DNA of 64,000 nt from Xenopus tropicalis. Lineage: Eukaryota; Chordata; Amphibia; Anura; Pipidae. Shown piece after piece: positions 23,901-33,089 of the stretch. The stretch spans positions 861,207 to 925,206 of the forward strand of contig NC_030683.2 of NCBI RefSeq assembly GCF_000004195.4, written 5' to 3'. The notes beneath the pieces are model-generated. The model did no database searches, was not told where the DNA came from, and saw only the letters and a list, made by a program, of their open reading frames with translations. Position 1 is the stretch's first letter. Every line of letters starts with the position of its first letter. Made by a program: the position numbers and the translations under genes.

Positions 23901-26900
23901 CCAGGAAGTGAAGTTGGGCCAATCAGCCCGCTGGACTGTACCACTGGGGTAAATAAGGGAGGTTATTTCTCTGTACCCCCATAGCTGTAAGGCACCCCCA
24001 TATAGTACCGATGGCTGCAACACTGGCTGCTTGTAGGGAGCCCCTGGTTATTGCCCCCCGGGCCCTCAGTGGATAAGGAGGGGGGCATTGGCTTATAAGG
24101 AGCCCCTGGTTATTGCCCCACGGGTATATGAGGGGTAAGTACAAGGGAGCAGGCAGGGAGTTGGTGCATAATGTGGGGGGGGGGGTAAATAATTTCTTGG
24201 GCCCCGGGATGACACTGCCCTCTGCGCCTCTGGGTGGGATCAGCCGGGGTGGGGGCAAATGTCCTAATGGGCCTCTCCTGCTCCCTCTTGTGGCCCCTGA
24301 TAGGTTCTCTATGGTCCCTGGCTCCGCCCTGCCGACATCTCAGTCCTCTGATGGCAGCTCCCAGCACAGCGCCTCCTGCAGTTCCAGCAGCTCAGGTCAG
24401 TGGCACCAACCGGGGCAGATGGATGGGGTGAGGGGGCAGATGGGTAGGGAGGGGGGCAGATGGGTGGGGTGAGGGGGGCAGATGGGTGGGGTGAGAGGGC
24501 AGGGAGGGGGGCAGATGGATGGGGTGAGGGGGGCAGATGGGGGGGCTGGTACCAATGGGCCCCATTGTGGTTGCTGCAGAACCCAATAGGCTGTGACTTA
24601 TTGGGACTTACCCATTAACCCTGTAAGTGCCAGTGGGGGTGACTGATAAGGGGGGGGCTGATATTGGTGGGACCCATACACCCCGCTGGTACCGGTACCG
24701 TTCAGGCACCTTTAGGTGGAGGCACCCATATGTACCTACTATATAATATACTGGGTGCCCGTCTCCGCCCAATCAGAGGAAGGCTCGGTAGCTCTTGGCG
24801 CTGGTTCTTCTGGACTTGTCTGTGTTCTGATTCTTTTCCTTTCTCCGGATCAGGTCTGGGATCCCCGAGTGAAGTTTGTCTCCCCCCCTCCCAGGAGTAC
24901 CCCCCGACATTCCCCAGCCCCCCGCCTCTGCGCAGAGTGGGGCTCCCAATGTCCATGGCCTTTAACCCCAGCAGTCACATGGTGCCGCTAATGCTGGACA
25001 CGCCCGAGAGCACGTGCACCCCGCCCCCATCATGTGACACCGACATCTTCTCGTACAGCGGGCAGGAGTACGCAATCCGGTGATTTCTGGGGTATTATCA
25101 CATGTTCGGCCCCAGGGGCCCCTCAGATATTTCCTGTCACGGTATATTGGCTGGGAATGGATAGTGTTGCTAGGGCTTCATTAGCCTAGCAACCAGGCAG
25201 CTATTGGGAAGACTGTACCCGCTCCCCAGCCCTGTACCCGCTCCCTGACTTTGTACCCGCCCCCCCCCGGCCCTGTACCCCCTCCCCGGCCCTGTACCCT
25301 CTCCCTCTGCCCTGTACCCTCTCCCTCTGCCCTGTACCCGCTCCCTCTGCCCTGTACCCGCTCACTGGCCCTGTACCCGCTCCCTGGCCCTGTACCCTCT
25401 CCCTCTGCCCTGTACCCGCTCACTGGCCCTGTACCCGCTCCCTGGCCCTGTACCCTCTCCCTCTGCCCTGTACCCTCTCCCTCTGCCCTGTACCCTCTCC
25501 CTCTGCCCTGTACCCGCTCCCTCTGTCCTGTACCCTCTCCCTCTGCCCTGTACCCTCTCCCTCTGCCCTGTACCCTCTCCCTCTGCCCTGTACCCTCTCC
25601 CTCTGCCCTGTACCCTCTCCCTCTGCCCTGTACCCCCTCCCCCGGCCCTGTACCCGCTCCCTCTGCCCTGTACCTCTCCCTCTGCCCTGTACCCGCTCCC
25701 TCTGTCCTGTACCCTCTCCCTCTGCCCTGTACCCTCTCCCTCTGCCCTGTACCCCCTCCCCGGCCCTGTACCCGCTCCCTCTGCCCTGTACCCCCTCCCC
25801 GGCCCTGTACCCTCTCCCTCTGCCCTGTACCCCCTCCCCGGCCCTGTACCCTCTCCCTCTGCCCTGTACCCCCTCCCCGGCCCTGTACCCGCTCCCTCTG
25901 CCCTGTACCCCCTCCCCGGCCCTGTACCCTCTCCCTCTGCCCTGTACCCTCTCCCTCTGCCCTGTACCCTCTCCCTCTGCCCTGTACCCTCTCCCTCTGC
26001 CCTGTACCCCTCCCCGGCCCTGTACCCGCTCCCTCTGCCCTGTACCCGCTCCCTCTGCCTTGTACCCGCTCCCTCTGTCCTGTACCCTCTCCCTCTGCCC
26101 TGTACCCGCTCCCTCTGTCCTGTACCCTCTCCCTCTGCCCTGTACCCGCTCCCTCTGTCCTGTACCCTCTCCCTCTGCCCTGTACCCTCTCCCTCTGCCC
26201 TGTACCCGCTCCCTCTGCCCTGTACCCTCTCCCTCTGCCCTGTACCCGCTCCCTCTGTCCTGTACCCTCTCCCTCTGCCCTGTACCCTCTCCCTCTGTCC
26301 TGTACCCGCTCCCTCTGTCCTGTACCCGCTCCCTCTGCCCTGTACCCTCTCCCTGGCCCTGTACCCGCTCCCTCTGCCCTGTACCCGCTCCCTGGCCCTG
26401 TACCCTCTCCCAGGCCCTTTACCCGCTCCCTCTGCCCTTTACCCGCTCCCTCTGCCCTGTACCCTCTGCCCTGTACCCTCTCCCTCTGCCCTGTACCCTC
26501 TCCCTCTGCCCTGTACCCTCTCCCTCTGCCCTGTACCCGCTCCCTCTGGCCTGTACCCGCTCCCTCTGGCCTGTACCCTCTGCCCTGTACCCGCTCCCTC
26601 TGCTCTGTACCCTCTGCCCTGTACCCGCTCCCTCTGCCCTGTACCCTCTCCCTCTGCCCTGTACCCTCTCCCTCTGCCCTGTACCCACTCCCTCTGGCCT
26701 GTACCCGCTCCCTCTGCCCTGTACCCTCTCCCTCTGCCCTGTACCCGCTCCCTCTGCCCTGTACCCGCTCCCTGACTTTGTACCCAGAGACCCGAGTTGC
26801 TTGTGATGGTTTATAGTTTATTTTTGCTTGCAGGTCGCCCACCTTACAGGAGACAATGGGGGCATCTATGAGGTTTGGGGCTCAGTACTACCATCCCAGC

Positions 26901-28008
26901 ACCCAGCCGGCAGCATTCCAGTTCCCCCAGTACTCCCAGTATTCCCAGTACCAGCGACTCCCCCAGCACAGCCTTACTCCCACATCCCCTGAGGAGGCCT
27001 CTTTCCTTACTGTGCCAGGGAGTAACCCCCCCAGTGTGCTGGCATACGGGGGCCCTGGAACCTTCCTGCCAGGCCGAGCCGGGGGGCACATACTGCTGCA
27101 GTCTGGTACAGGTAAGGATACCCTCCCCCCCGGGGTGCAATGGACAGATGGGGTTATACGTGAGGGGTTGGTAGAAGTCGGTACCTACAGTGCTTTCGCT
27201 CTTCTGACTGCAATTGACCCATTTAGGGGGTGGCGGGGACAGACCCCTGGGCAGCAGAGCTTACAATTAATGGCATTGTGTGTGTTTCTGCAGGTGGGAT
27301 CACGTTCCATGCCTCCCCATGGAGTGACATGTACCTACAGAACCCTCCCTTCCAGCGCTCTCAAATTGGGGGTCCCTGCAACTTGGCCGAGCAGCCTCTC
27401 TTTTCTCACACGGCCCCCCATCTTGCTCAGCCCCAGAAGGCCTCAAATCCAAGCCAGGCCCCTGACGATCAGGACGGCGCAGCCAGTAAGTTCCCCTGGT
27501 GGTTTAGGGGGTCCCCTGAACCTCGTTACTGTCACAGACTTGTGCTGCTGGGGATTCACCCCATAGGCGCTGTAATGGCACAGTCCGGCCACTAGATGGC
27601 AGCATGAAATCTCCCCTTTCTCATGTTACCAAGTGCCGCTGCCATTCCTGGGCAGTTAATTAGAGCCTGAGCCTGGGTCATAACCACAAACCCACACTGA
27701 AAGGCTAAACTGGAGGAGAGTAGCAGCCGGCAATCCCCTGAAATGCCCCCGTCAGGGCAAATGCCCCCATATGGTGCCCAATTACATGGCATTGTGTATA
27801 ACAGTTACGCGTTGCCTGTGAGCCCCAATGCAGTTGTGTATGGAGATGATTAGGGCACACTGGGTCCCCTGTAGGGACTGGGCCGATACACAGTACCCCC
27901 AGAGTGGGGCACATATGGACACAACAGGTTTTGCGCTGTTCTTATTTACCCTTTATTTTTGCCGTTCTCTCCGTAGCGGTCTCTCCGAATGCCGTAGCGC
28001 CTGTCTGA
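17933..28008 (+). CDS. nobox: NOBOX-type oocyte homeobox transcription factor (9 exons, joined CDS)
   Basis: The gene encodes newborn ovary homeobox protein, a nuclear DNA-binding factor. In mammals it drives oocyte-specific genes through TAATTG/TAATTA sites and is required for early follicle growth. Coding exons are 17933-17982 (probable), 20899-21405, 21760-21866, 23580-23806, 24304-24395, 24854-25079, 26834-27111, 27294-27485 and 27977-28008. Exons 2-9 have AG/GT borders and compatible phases. The predicted protein is about 569 residues if one G at the exon 1 donor is ignored. An acidic, glycine-rich N-terminal part precedes the homeodomain at about residues 176-235, which has R5, W48, F49, Q50, N51 and R53; the intron between homeodomain positions 46 and 47 is a common one. 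Blocks [12 protein letters not shown] and FQFPQ after it resemble mammalian NOBOX in the same order. Minisatellites fill introns 1, 2, 3, 5 and 6. Family assignment is firm; the 5' end is not. Confidence 0.88.
18026..18209. promoter_or_regulatory. Cluster of TAATTG/TAATTA homeobox sites in nobox intron 1
   Basis: Three matches to the published NOBOX-binding element TAATTG/A lie close together just inside intron 1: TAATTG at 18026-18031, TAATTA at 18114-18119 and TAATTG at 18204-18209. Such hexamers are common in AT-rich DNA, so autoregulation is only a suggestion. Two of the sites lie in a weak ~180-bp duplication (AGCTGGGTA...TAATTGCCC occurs twice). Confidence 0.3.
18210..19079. other. nobox intron 1, single-copy part
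   Basis: No further exon with a compatible phase was found here. A candidate acceptor TTTGCTCTGCAG near 18553 leads quickly to an in-frame stop. GTTACTGTAGCAAC at 18595-18608 resembles an RFX X-box with one mismatch. The rest shows nothing recognisable. Confidence 0.4.
19080..20880. repeat. 24-bp minisatellite in nobox intron 1
   Basis: The unit is GTGGGTGCCCCTGAGAG followed by TTTCCCG (24 bp), repeated roughly 70-75 times. The left end starts with divergent units carrying CCCTTTCCCTGTGG, then the array becomes regular. The main variants are CCTGAGAG versus CCAGAGAG and TTTCCCG versus TCTCCCG. Because 24 is a multiple of three and the unit lacks stops, long frames (VGAPESFP on +, GAPTGKLS on -) appear; they are intronic by-products. 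Every unit carries CCGGTGGGT, a usable-looking 5' splice-site sequence. The last unit leads directly into the exon 2 acceptor. Confidence 0.96.
20899..21405 (+). CDS. nobox: nobox exon 2 (N-terminal region and homeodomain residues 1-10)
   Basis: The acceptor is GCTTCCTTGCAG at 20887-20898 and the donor is GTGAGT at 21406. The exon enters in phase 1 and leaves in phase 1. It encodes [12 protein letters not shown], a glycine/proline-rich stretch of about 150 residues without a known domain, then [10 protein letters not shown], which is the N-terminal arm and start of helix 1 of the homeodomain (R5 present). The long low-complexity region before the homeodomain matches the general layout of NOBOX proteins, where this part is poorly conserved. 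Confidence 0.88.
21420..21650. repeat. C-rich minisatellite in nobox intron 2
   Basis: About ten imperfect copies of GAGCCCCTCCCCCTGTGCCC, with variants GCCATGAGCC and GCCCTAAGCCCTT, fill most of the 354-bp intron. The period is about 22 bp with a ~33-bp longer form. Confidence 0.9.
21760..21866 (+). CDS. nobox: nobox exon 3 (homeodomain residues 11-46)
   Basis: The acceptor is CTGGGCTCAG and the donor GTGATT at 21867. Together with the G from exon 2 it gives 36 codons beginning [17 protein letters not shown] and ending GVTPQRIM: helix 1, loop, helix 2 and the start of helix 3. The block EDHYPDS.KRREIA and [20 protein letters not shown] is almost the same in human NOBOX as I recall it, which gives the family assignment. 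Confidence 0.95.
21893..23530. repeat. 24-bp minisatellite in nobox intron 3
   Basis: The left part has units of TCTCTATGGGGGCGGAGCC type. After about 22140 the unit becomes CTGTCCCTATGGGTCGGGG plus TCCGC (24 bp), repeated about 55 times. Variants are CCTATGCCTTTCCTATGG insertions and TTCCTATGGGTTGGGG. All three + frames stay open ([16 protein letters not shown] and VGVRLSLW types), which is a repeat effect. Blocks of TTCCTATGG units alternate with TCCCTATGG units, suggesting several rounds of local amplification. Confidence 0.96.
23580..23806 (+). CDS. nobox: nobox exon 4 (homeodomain recognition helix and linker)
   Basis: The acceptor is TTATTTTGTAG and the donor GTAAGT at 23807. The exon begins [15 protein letters not shown], positions 47-61 of the homeodomain, including W48, F49, Q50 and N51. 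Glutamine 50 predicts TAATTG/TAATTA binding. The rest encodes a serine/proline-rich linker with [12 protein letters not shown] and [17 protein letters not shown] probably forms part of a nuclear localisation signal. It leaves in phase 2. Confidence 0.95.
23807..24303. other. nobox intron 4 with a short duplicated segment
   Basis: GAGCCCCTGGTTATTGCCC occurs twice about 60 bases apart (near 24039 and 24100). A G run lies at 24175-24184. Nothing else is recognisable. Confidence 0.6.
24304..24395 (+). CDS. nobox: nobox exon 5 (serine-rich segment)
   Basis: The acceptor is CCCCTGATAG and the donor GTCAGT at 24396. It enters in phase 2 and leaves in phase 1. It encodes [20 protein letters not shown] and then a serine-rich tail. 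Mammalian NOBOX also has a serine-rich stretch after the homeodomain. The short length and low-complexity sequence make it less certain than its neighbours, but the phases on both sides fit. Confidence 0.8.
24415..24545. repeat. G-rich ~22-bp repeat in nobox intron 5
   Basis: Five to six copies of GAGGGGGGCAGATGGGTGGG occur in tandem. G runs of three to six bases are spaced closely enough to form G-quadruplexes on the non-template (+) strand. Confidence 0.88.
24854..25079 (+). CDS. nobox: nobox exon 6 (conserved proline-rich C-terminal block)
   Basis: The acceptor is TCTCCGGATCAG and the donor GTGATT at 25080. It enters in phase 1 and leaves in phase 2. It encodes [20 protein letters not shown] and HMVPLMLD, then [12 protein letters not shown]. 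This matches the order of a block I recall from human NOBOX (FSPPPVRRADLP ... PLLMD ... PPPCSY). The donor is weak, and the unspliced reading CGG TGA stops at once, so intron retention would give a shortened C terminus. Confidence 0.9.
25205..26780. repeat. 20-bp pyrimidine-rich minisatellite in nobox intron 6
   Basis: The unit GTACCCTCTCCCTCTGCCCT (20 bp) is repeated about 75-78 times, with variants CCGCTCCC, CCCTCCCCGGCC and TGTCC. Three units make 60 nt, so long frames appear on both strands ([10 protein letters not shown] on +, [12 protein letters not shown] on -); these are by-products. The array fills almost all of the 1754-bp intron and is strongly pyrimidine-biased on the transcribed sense. 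Confidence 0.96.
26834..27111 (+). CDS. nobox: nobox exon 7 (Q/P/Y-rich C-terminal region)
   Basis: The acceptor is TTTTTGCTTGCAG and the donor GTAAGG at 27112. It enters in phase 2 and leaves in phase 1. It encodes [20 protein letters not shown], then [30 protein letters not shown] and [11 protein letters not shown]. The order FQF, a proline-rich stretch, PEE/PED-S-F and G-x-ILLQ corresponds to the C-terminal half of mammalian NOBOX (FQFSQ, PPEDSLF, GQILMQ). Confidence 0.9.
27294..27485 (+). CDS. nobox: nobox exon 8 (C-terminal region)
   Basis: The acceptor is GTGTGTTTCTGCAG and the donor GTAAGT at 27486. Phases are 1 in and 1 out. It encodes [19 protein letters not shown] and [20 protein letters not shown] followed by a proline/phenylalanine segment is shared with human NOBOX as I recall it. 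The rest is low complexity. Confidence 0.88.
27486..27976. other. nobox intron 8
   Basis: This is single-copy sequence without a visible array, unlike introns 1, 2, 3, 5 and 6. It ends in the pyrimidine-rich acceptor GCCGTTCTCTCCGTAG. Nothing else is recognisable. Confidence 0.6.
27977..28008 (+). CDS. nobox: nobox exon 9, coding part with stop codon
   Basis: The acceptor is CGTTCTCTCCGTAG. With the A carried from exon 8 it reads [10 protein letters not shown] and stops at TGA, 28006-28008. The phase agrees with exon 8, and a polyadenylation signal follows at a short distance, which supports this as the terminal exon. Confidence 0.82.
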
Positions 28009-28190
28009 GGAGCCGCAAGGAGAAAGCCCAGTCCTGTGGGATTCGGAACCAGAACATTGGGCGCTTATTTACGTTGTACTTATTTTGAGTGAGAGTTTTC
28101 TTTGGGTTTTTCTGTTCGGGCGCCAGGAATAGGGACGTATTTTGGGTGGTGATAGCATTTGTTCAATAAAGTCACATTGTGTTTGACCCA
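28009..28190 (+). other. nobox: nobox 3' untranslated region (approximate end)
   Basis: A short AT-rich 3' UTR follows the stop. The end is set about 20 bases after the AATAAA and is approximate. Confidence 0.65.
28165..28170 (+). terminator. Polyadenylation signal AATAAA of nobox
   Basis: A canonical AATAAA lies 157 bases after the stop codon and is followed by GTCACATTGTGTTTG, a GT-rich sequence suitable as a downstream element. Confidence 0.8.
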
Positions 28191-28504
28191 TGAAGTCGCT
28201 GGGGAGTTTATTGTATTAGTTTGAGGGGAGTGGATTCCGGGTCGGTCCGAAAGTCTGAAGGGGATCCAGGATCATGTTTCCTCCTACTTACCCGCCCATT
28301 ACTGCCCCACAGTGCTCCAGGCTGGGGCAAAGAAGTCCCTAATATACTGGGGGGGGGGGGGTATATACTGTACTGTTGGTGCTTATATATCCCCCCCCCA
28401 CCATGGGCTCTTGAGATAGGGAGATGCCCCCCTGCAACATTTGCTGAGATCAGCCCCCCACTTCCACTGCTTGTTAAGGAAACACAGCTGCATCCTGTGC
28501 AGCA
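28191..28504. other. Spacer between nobox and the 54-bp array
   Basis: The sequence is single-copy with a G run at about 28351-28362 and a C run at 28391-28398. No gene is visible. Confidence 0.5.
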
Positions 28505-29510
28505 ATCTCACTGGCACGTCGGGAGTTAATGAAGTTCTCATTGGACCTTTCTGCAGAGATCTTACTGGCATGTCGGGAGTTAATGAAGTTCTCATTGGAC
28601 CTTTCTGCAGAGATCTTACTGGCATGTCGGGAGTTAATGAAGTTCTCATTGGACCTTTCTGCAGAGATCTTACTGGCATGTCGGGAGTTAATGAAGTTCT
28701 CATTGGACCTTTCTGCAGAGATCTTACTGGCATGTCGGGAGTTAATGAAGTTCTCATTGGACCTTTCTGCAGAGATCTTACTGGCATGTCGGAGTTAATG
28801 AAGCTCTCATTGGACCTTTCTGCAGAGATCTTACTGGCATGTCGGGAGTTAATGAAGTTCTCATTGGACCTTTCTGCAGAGATCTTACTGGCATGTCGGG
28901 AGTTAAAGAAGCTCTCATTGGACCTTTCTGCAGAGATCTTACTGGCATGTCGGGAGTTAATGAAGTTCTCATTGGACCTTTCTGCAGAGATCTTACTGGC
29001 ATGTCGGGAGTTAATAAAGTTCTCATTGGACCTTTCTGCAGAGATCTTACTGGCATGTCGGGAGTTAATGAAGTTCTCATTGGACCTTTCTGCAGAGATC
29101 TTACTGGCATGTCGGGAGTTAATGAAGCTCTCATTGGACCTTTCTGCAGAGATCTTACTGGCATGTCGGGAGTTAATGAAGCTCTCATTGGACCTTCTGC
29201 AGAGATCTTACTGGCATGTCGGGAGTTAATAAAGTTCTCATTGGACTTTCTGCAGAGATCTTACTGGCATGTCGGGAGTTAATGAAGTTCTCATTGGACC
29301 TTTCTGCAGAGATTTACTGGCATGTCGGGAGTTAATGAAGCTCTCATTGACCTTTCTGCAGAGATCTTACTGGCATGTCGGGAGTTAATGAAGCTCTCAT
29401 TGGACCTTTCTGCAGAGATCTTACTGGCATGTCGGGAGTTAATGAAGTTCTCATTGGACCTTTCTGCAGAGATCTTACTGGCATGTCGGGAGTTAATGAA
29501 GTTTTCAGAA
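28505..29510. repeat. 54-bp minisatellite downstream of nobox
   Basis: The unit contains CTGGCATGTCGGGAGTTAAT, then GAAGTTCTCATTGGACC and TTTCTGCAGAGATCTTA (54 bp). About 18-19 copies are very similar; differences are AAGTT versus AAGCT, AATGAA versus AATAAA, and single-base losses near 28790, 29191, 29312 and 29350. Each unit holds a PstI (CTGCAG) and a BglII (AGATCT) site. The unit is 18 codons without stops, which gives frames of GVNEVLIGPFCRDLTGMS type on + and SLQKGPMRTSLTPDMPVR on -; nothing supports a protein. Confidence 0.97.
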
Positions 29511-30640
29511 GAACTGATGAACCCTGAGATCAGGAACCCCAAGCGCAGGATGAGCACAGTGAGGGGTTAAGCCCCTATTATTGTCAGTGCTGGGCAGCAG
29601 GGGGCACAATACTGGGCAATACCCCTGGGACTGTGTGTGTTGCCCCCAGGGGCACAATAGAGCCCTGACAGCTCTGTTGGTCGGGGCAGTTGCACGTCAG
29701 CAGGGTGGTTCCCTCTCTTTGCGCTGATTGGACGCATTTGGGGCACTAACCAAGTACATTTGCCATTCATTATTCCTTAGGAGCTTACCGGAGCCCAGTT
29801 AACTGTCAGCTCTGACTGCCAAACGGCTACTTACCCCCCCCCCCCCAGGAACTATACTGTGCTCTTGGGTTGCGGAATGGGGTCACTAATTGGGGTGCAA
29901 AGGGGCCGCTCCTCCTTACAGAGACACAGGAGCCCCACATATAAAGGGGGGCAGTAAGGGTGGGCTGGGGGCCATTAGGGCACAGGTCTCCCCTGTATTC
30001 TTTTCCCCCTTTTCTATCATAGAGAATAAACCCATGATCCCTGGGCTCCTCAGACTGGAATCGCCCCTACAGAAACAGCGGGGGTGGGGGGGACATTTGA
30101 GAGGCGACAGCTCCCCCCGGGGAATGTTACACCCACATGTGAGGTCTGACAACAAGAAATTAACCCTTCCCTCGCTGGAGTCAGCCCTGTAACGATGCCA
30201 GGGGTAGAGCTGGCAGAGCCATCAGCCTATAGCTGTGGGTACAGGGTGGCACATACACACTGGGAAGGGGCACTGACATTGCTCTGCCCACTCTTCAGCC
30301 CCAGGGCACAGACTGGCACCTCTCCCTGCAGTACCCACAGCCCCCACCTGGGGGAGCCCCAGCCTGGCACTAACACTGCAGCTGTCGGGACAAGTCAGAG
30401 CCTTGGAACAAATAGTTGGCATAGCAGCTCATAAATGAGTAATGTGTGGGCAAAGCAAATGCCTGGCCAGGGGGGGGGGTAAGTACGTCTAACTGCACTG
30501 CTGCAAATACAGCACAGGGTCATGTTCTTCCCTGGGAGGCAGCGCGTCTTTCTGTCCCGTCACAGGCAGCGTCGCAACCTTCCCTGAATGATAAATCTCT
30601 GCAGTTTGTTTTCATGATCTGCGCTTTATTGTGTTGCATT
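29511..30640. other. 1.1 kb single-copy spacer
   Basis: No gene, RNA or element is recognisable. C run at 29834-29848; G runs near 30470. Confidence 0.5.
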
Positions 30641-30644
30641 CATC

Positions 30645-30756
30645 TCAGTCACTTTTTTCCATCACACGGAGTCGCTTTACTGCATTACAGTCACTTCTTT
30701 CCATCGCACGGAGTCGCTATACTGCATTACACAGTCATTTTTTTCCATTGTCTGTG
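30645..30756. repeat. Three copies of a ~44-bp repeat
   Basis: CAGTCACTTTTTTCCATC, followed by ACACGGAGTCGC and TACTGCATTACA, occurs two and a half times. It directly abuts the 34-bp array. Confidence 0.85.
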
Positions 30757-32805
30757 TGTGCCATACTCTACCTGCCCTACCCTGCCTGTGTGTGCCATAC
30801 TCTGCCTGCCCTATGCTGCCTGTGTGTGCCATACTCTGCCTGTCCTACCCTGCCTGTGTGTGCCATACTCTGCCTGCCCTATGCTGCCTGTGTGTGCCAT
30901 ACTCTGCCTGCCCTACCCTGCCTGTGTGTGCCATACTCTGCCTGCCCTATGCTGCCAGTGTGTGCCATTACTCTGCCTGCCCTACCCTGCCTGTGTGTGC
31001 CATACTCTGCCTGCCCTATGCTGCCTGTGTGTGCCATACTCTGCCTGCCCTATGCTGCCAGTGTGTGCCATACTCTGCCTGCCTTATGCTGCCTGTGTGT
31101 GGCATACTCTGCCTGCCCTATGCTGCCTGTGTGTGCCATACTCTGCCTGCCCTATGCTGCCTGTGTGTGCCATACTCTGCCTGTCCTATGCTGCCTGTGT
31201 GTGCCATACTCTACCTGCCCTATGCTGCCTGTGTGTGCCATACTCTGCTGCCTACCCTGCCTGTGTGTGCCATACTCTGCCTGCCCTATGCTGCCTGTGT
31301 GTACCATACTCTGCCTGCCCTATGCTGCCTGTGTGTGCCATACTCTACCTGCCCTACCCTACCTGTGTGTGCCATACTCTGCCTGCCCTATGCCACCAGT
31401 GTGTGCCATACTCTGCCTGCCCTATGCTGCCTGTGTGTGCCATACTCTACCTGCCCTATGCTACCTGTGTGTGCCATACTCTGCCTGCCCTATGCTGCCT
31501 GTGTGCCATACTCTGCCTGCCCTATGCTGCCTGTGTGTGCCATACTCTACCTGCCCTACCCTGCCTGTGTGTGCCATACTCTGCCTGCCCTATGCTGCCT
31601 GTGTGTGCCGTACTCTACCTGCCCTACCCTGCCTGTGTGTGCCATACTCTACCTGCCCTATGCTGCCAGTGTGTGCCATACTCTGCCTGCCCTACCCTGC
31701 CTGTGTGTGCCATACTCTGCCTGCCCCTATGCTGCCTGTGTGTGCCATACTCTGCCTGCCCTATGCTGCAGTGTGTGCCATACTCTGCCTGCCCTATGCT
31801 GCCTGTGTGTGGCATACCTCGCCTGCCCTATGCTTGCCTGTGTGTGCCTACTCTACCTGCCCTATTGCTGCCTGTGTGTGCCATACTCTGGCCTGCCCTA
31901 TGCTGCCTGTGTGTGCCATACTCTGCCTGTCCTATGCTGCTGTGTGTGCCATACTTACCTGCCCTATGCTGCCTGTGTGTGCCATACTCTGCCTGCCCTA
32001 CCCTGCCTGTGTTGTGCCATACTCTGCCTGCCCTACCCTGCCTGTGTGTCCATACTCTGGCCTGCCCTATGCTGCCTGTGTGCCATACTCTACCTGCCCT
32101 ATGCTGCCTGTGTGTGCCATACTCTGCCTGCCCTACCCTGCCTGTGTGTGCCATACTCTGCCTGCCTACCCTGCCTGTGTGTACCATACTCTGCCTGCCC
32201 TATGCTGCCTGTGTGTGCCATACTCTAGCTGCCCCTACCCTGCCTGTGTGTGCCATACTCTGCCTGCCCATATGCTGCCTGGTGTGTGCCATACTCTACC
32301 TGCCCTACCCTGCCTGTGTGCTGGCCATACTCTGCTGCCCTATGCCACCAGTGTGTGCCATACTCTGCCTGCCCTATGCTGTGTGTGTGTCCCATACTCT
32401 GCCTGCCCTATGCTGCCTGTGTGTGCCATACTCTGCCTGCCCTACCTGCCTGTGTGTGCCATACTCTGCCTGCCCTATGCTGCCTGTGTGGTGCCATAAC
32501 TCTGCCTGCCCCTACTCTGCCTGTGTGTGCCATACTCTGCCTGCCCTACCCTGCTGTGTGTGCCATACTCTGCCTGCCCTATGCTGCGTGTGTGTCCCAT
32601 ACTCTGCCTGCCCTATGCTGCCTGTGTGTGCCATACTCTGCCTGCCCTATGCTGCCTGTGTTGTGCCATACTCTGCCTGCCCTACCCTGCCTGTGTGTGC
32701 CATACTCTGCCTGCCCTATGCTGCCTGTGTGTGCCATACTCTGCCTGCCCTAACCCTGCCTGTGTGTGCCATACTCTGGCTGCCCTATGCTGTCTGTGTG
32801 TGATA
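30757..32805. repeat. 34-bp array (TGCCATACTCTGCCTGCCC family), first copy
   Basis: The unit is TGTGTGTGCCATACTCTGCC followed by TGCCCTATGCTGCC (34 bp), about 60 copies, with variants TACCCTGCC for TATGCTGCC and TCTACC for TCTGCC. From about 31700 onward single-base indels become frequent. The right end continues without a break into the right part of a hAT-type element (32806-33011). The array is therefore an internal repeat of that element that has expanded. Open frames (CVPYSACPMLP type) are by-products. Confidence 0.96.
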
Positions 32806-33011
32806 TCCTCACAGTGAGCACCAACCATTTAGGTTTTTGCTGTACTACCACCATTAATGTGGGTGTGGTCATAAAAGCTCTTGAGATAACATTGGTGTGG
32901 TTTGAAGTGGGTGCAGTTTAAAAAAAGGGGAGTGGTCTTCCATTATCGGCCTCCCACCATGTAGGCCAAAAAAATTCCGGCCCTCGGGACCACAGAAGTT
33001 GGACAGCACTG
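32806..33011 (+). mobile_element. Right end of a non-autonomous hAT-type element
   Basis: This segment matches the right part of the complete element at 33090-34221 (shared CCACAGTRAGCACCAA-like, GTGTGGTTTGAAGTGGGTG and AAATTCCGGCCCTCGG motifs). It ends in AGTTGGACAGCACTG at 32997-33011, the right terminal inverted repeat. CTATAGAC follows. The left end is not visible; the 34-bp array extends in its place. It differs at many positions from the neighbouring copy, so it may be a separate insertion. Confidence 0.82.
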
Positions 33012-33089
33012 CTATAGACTATAGAGTCTAAGAGCCGTAACCAATCACTATGAATTACAGAGTAAGAGCCCTAACCAATCACTATAGAC
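33012..33089. repeat. Two units of a 34-bp CTATAGAC-containing array
   Basis: This short stretch of AGAGCCCTAACCAATCACTA units lies between two hAT ends. It is the left remnant of the array that continues at 34222. Confidence 0.93.

Noticed and set aside
25181..26842. Minus-strand frame with [12 protein letters not shown] repeats, like a secreted repeat protein
   Set aside because: It is antisense to a 20-bp array inside nobox intron 6; three units make 60 nt, which keeps all frames open.
28383..29570. 18-residue peptide repeats on both strands over the 54-bp array
   Set aside because: 54 is a multiple of three and the unit has no stop; indels break the frame repeatedly, so there is no sign of coding constraint.
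31624..32187. Minus-strand frames (AEYGTHRQHRAGR) over the 34-bp array
   Set aside because: Repeat by-product; broken by frequent indels.
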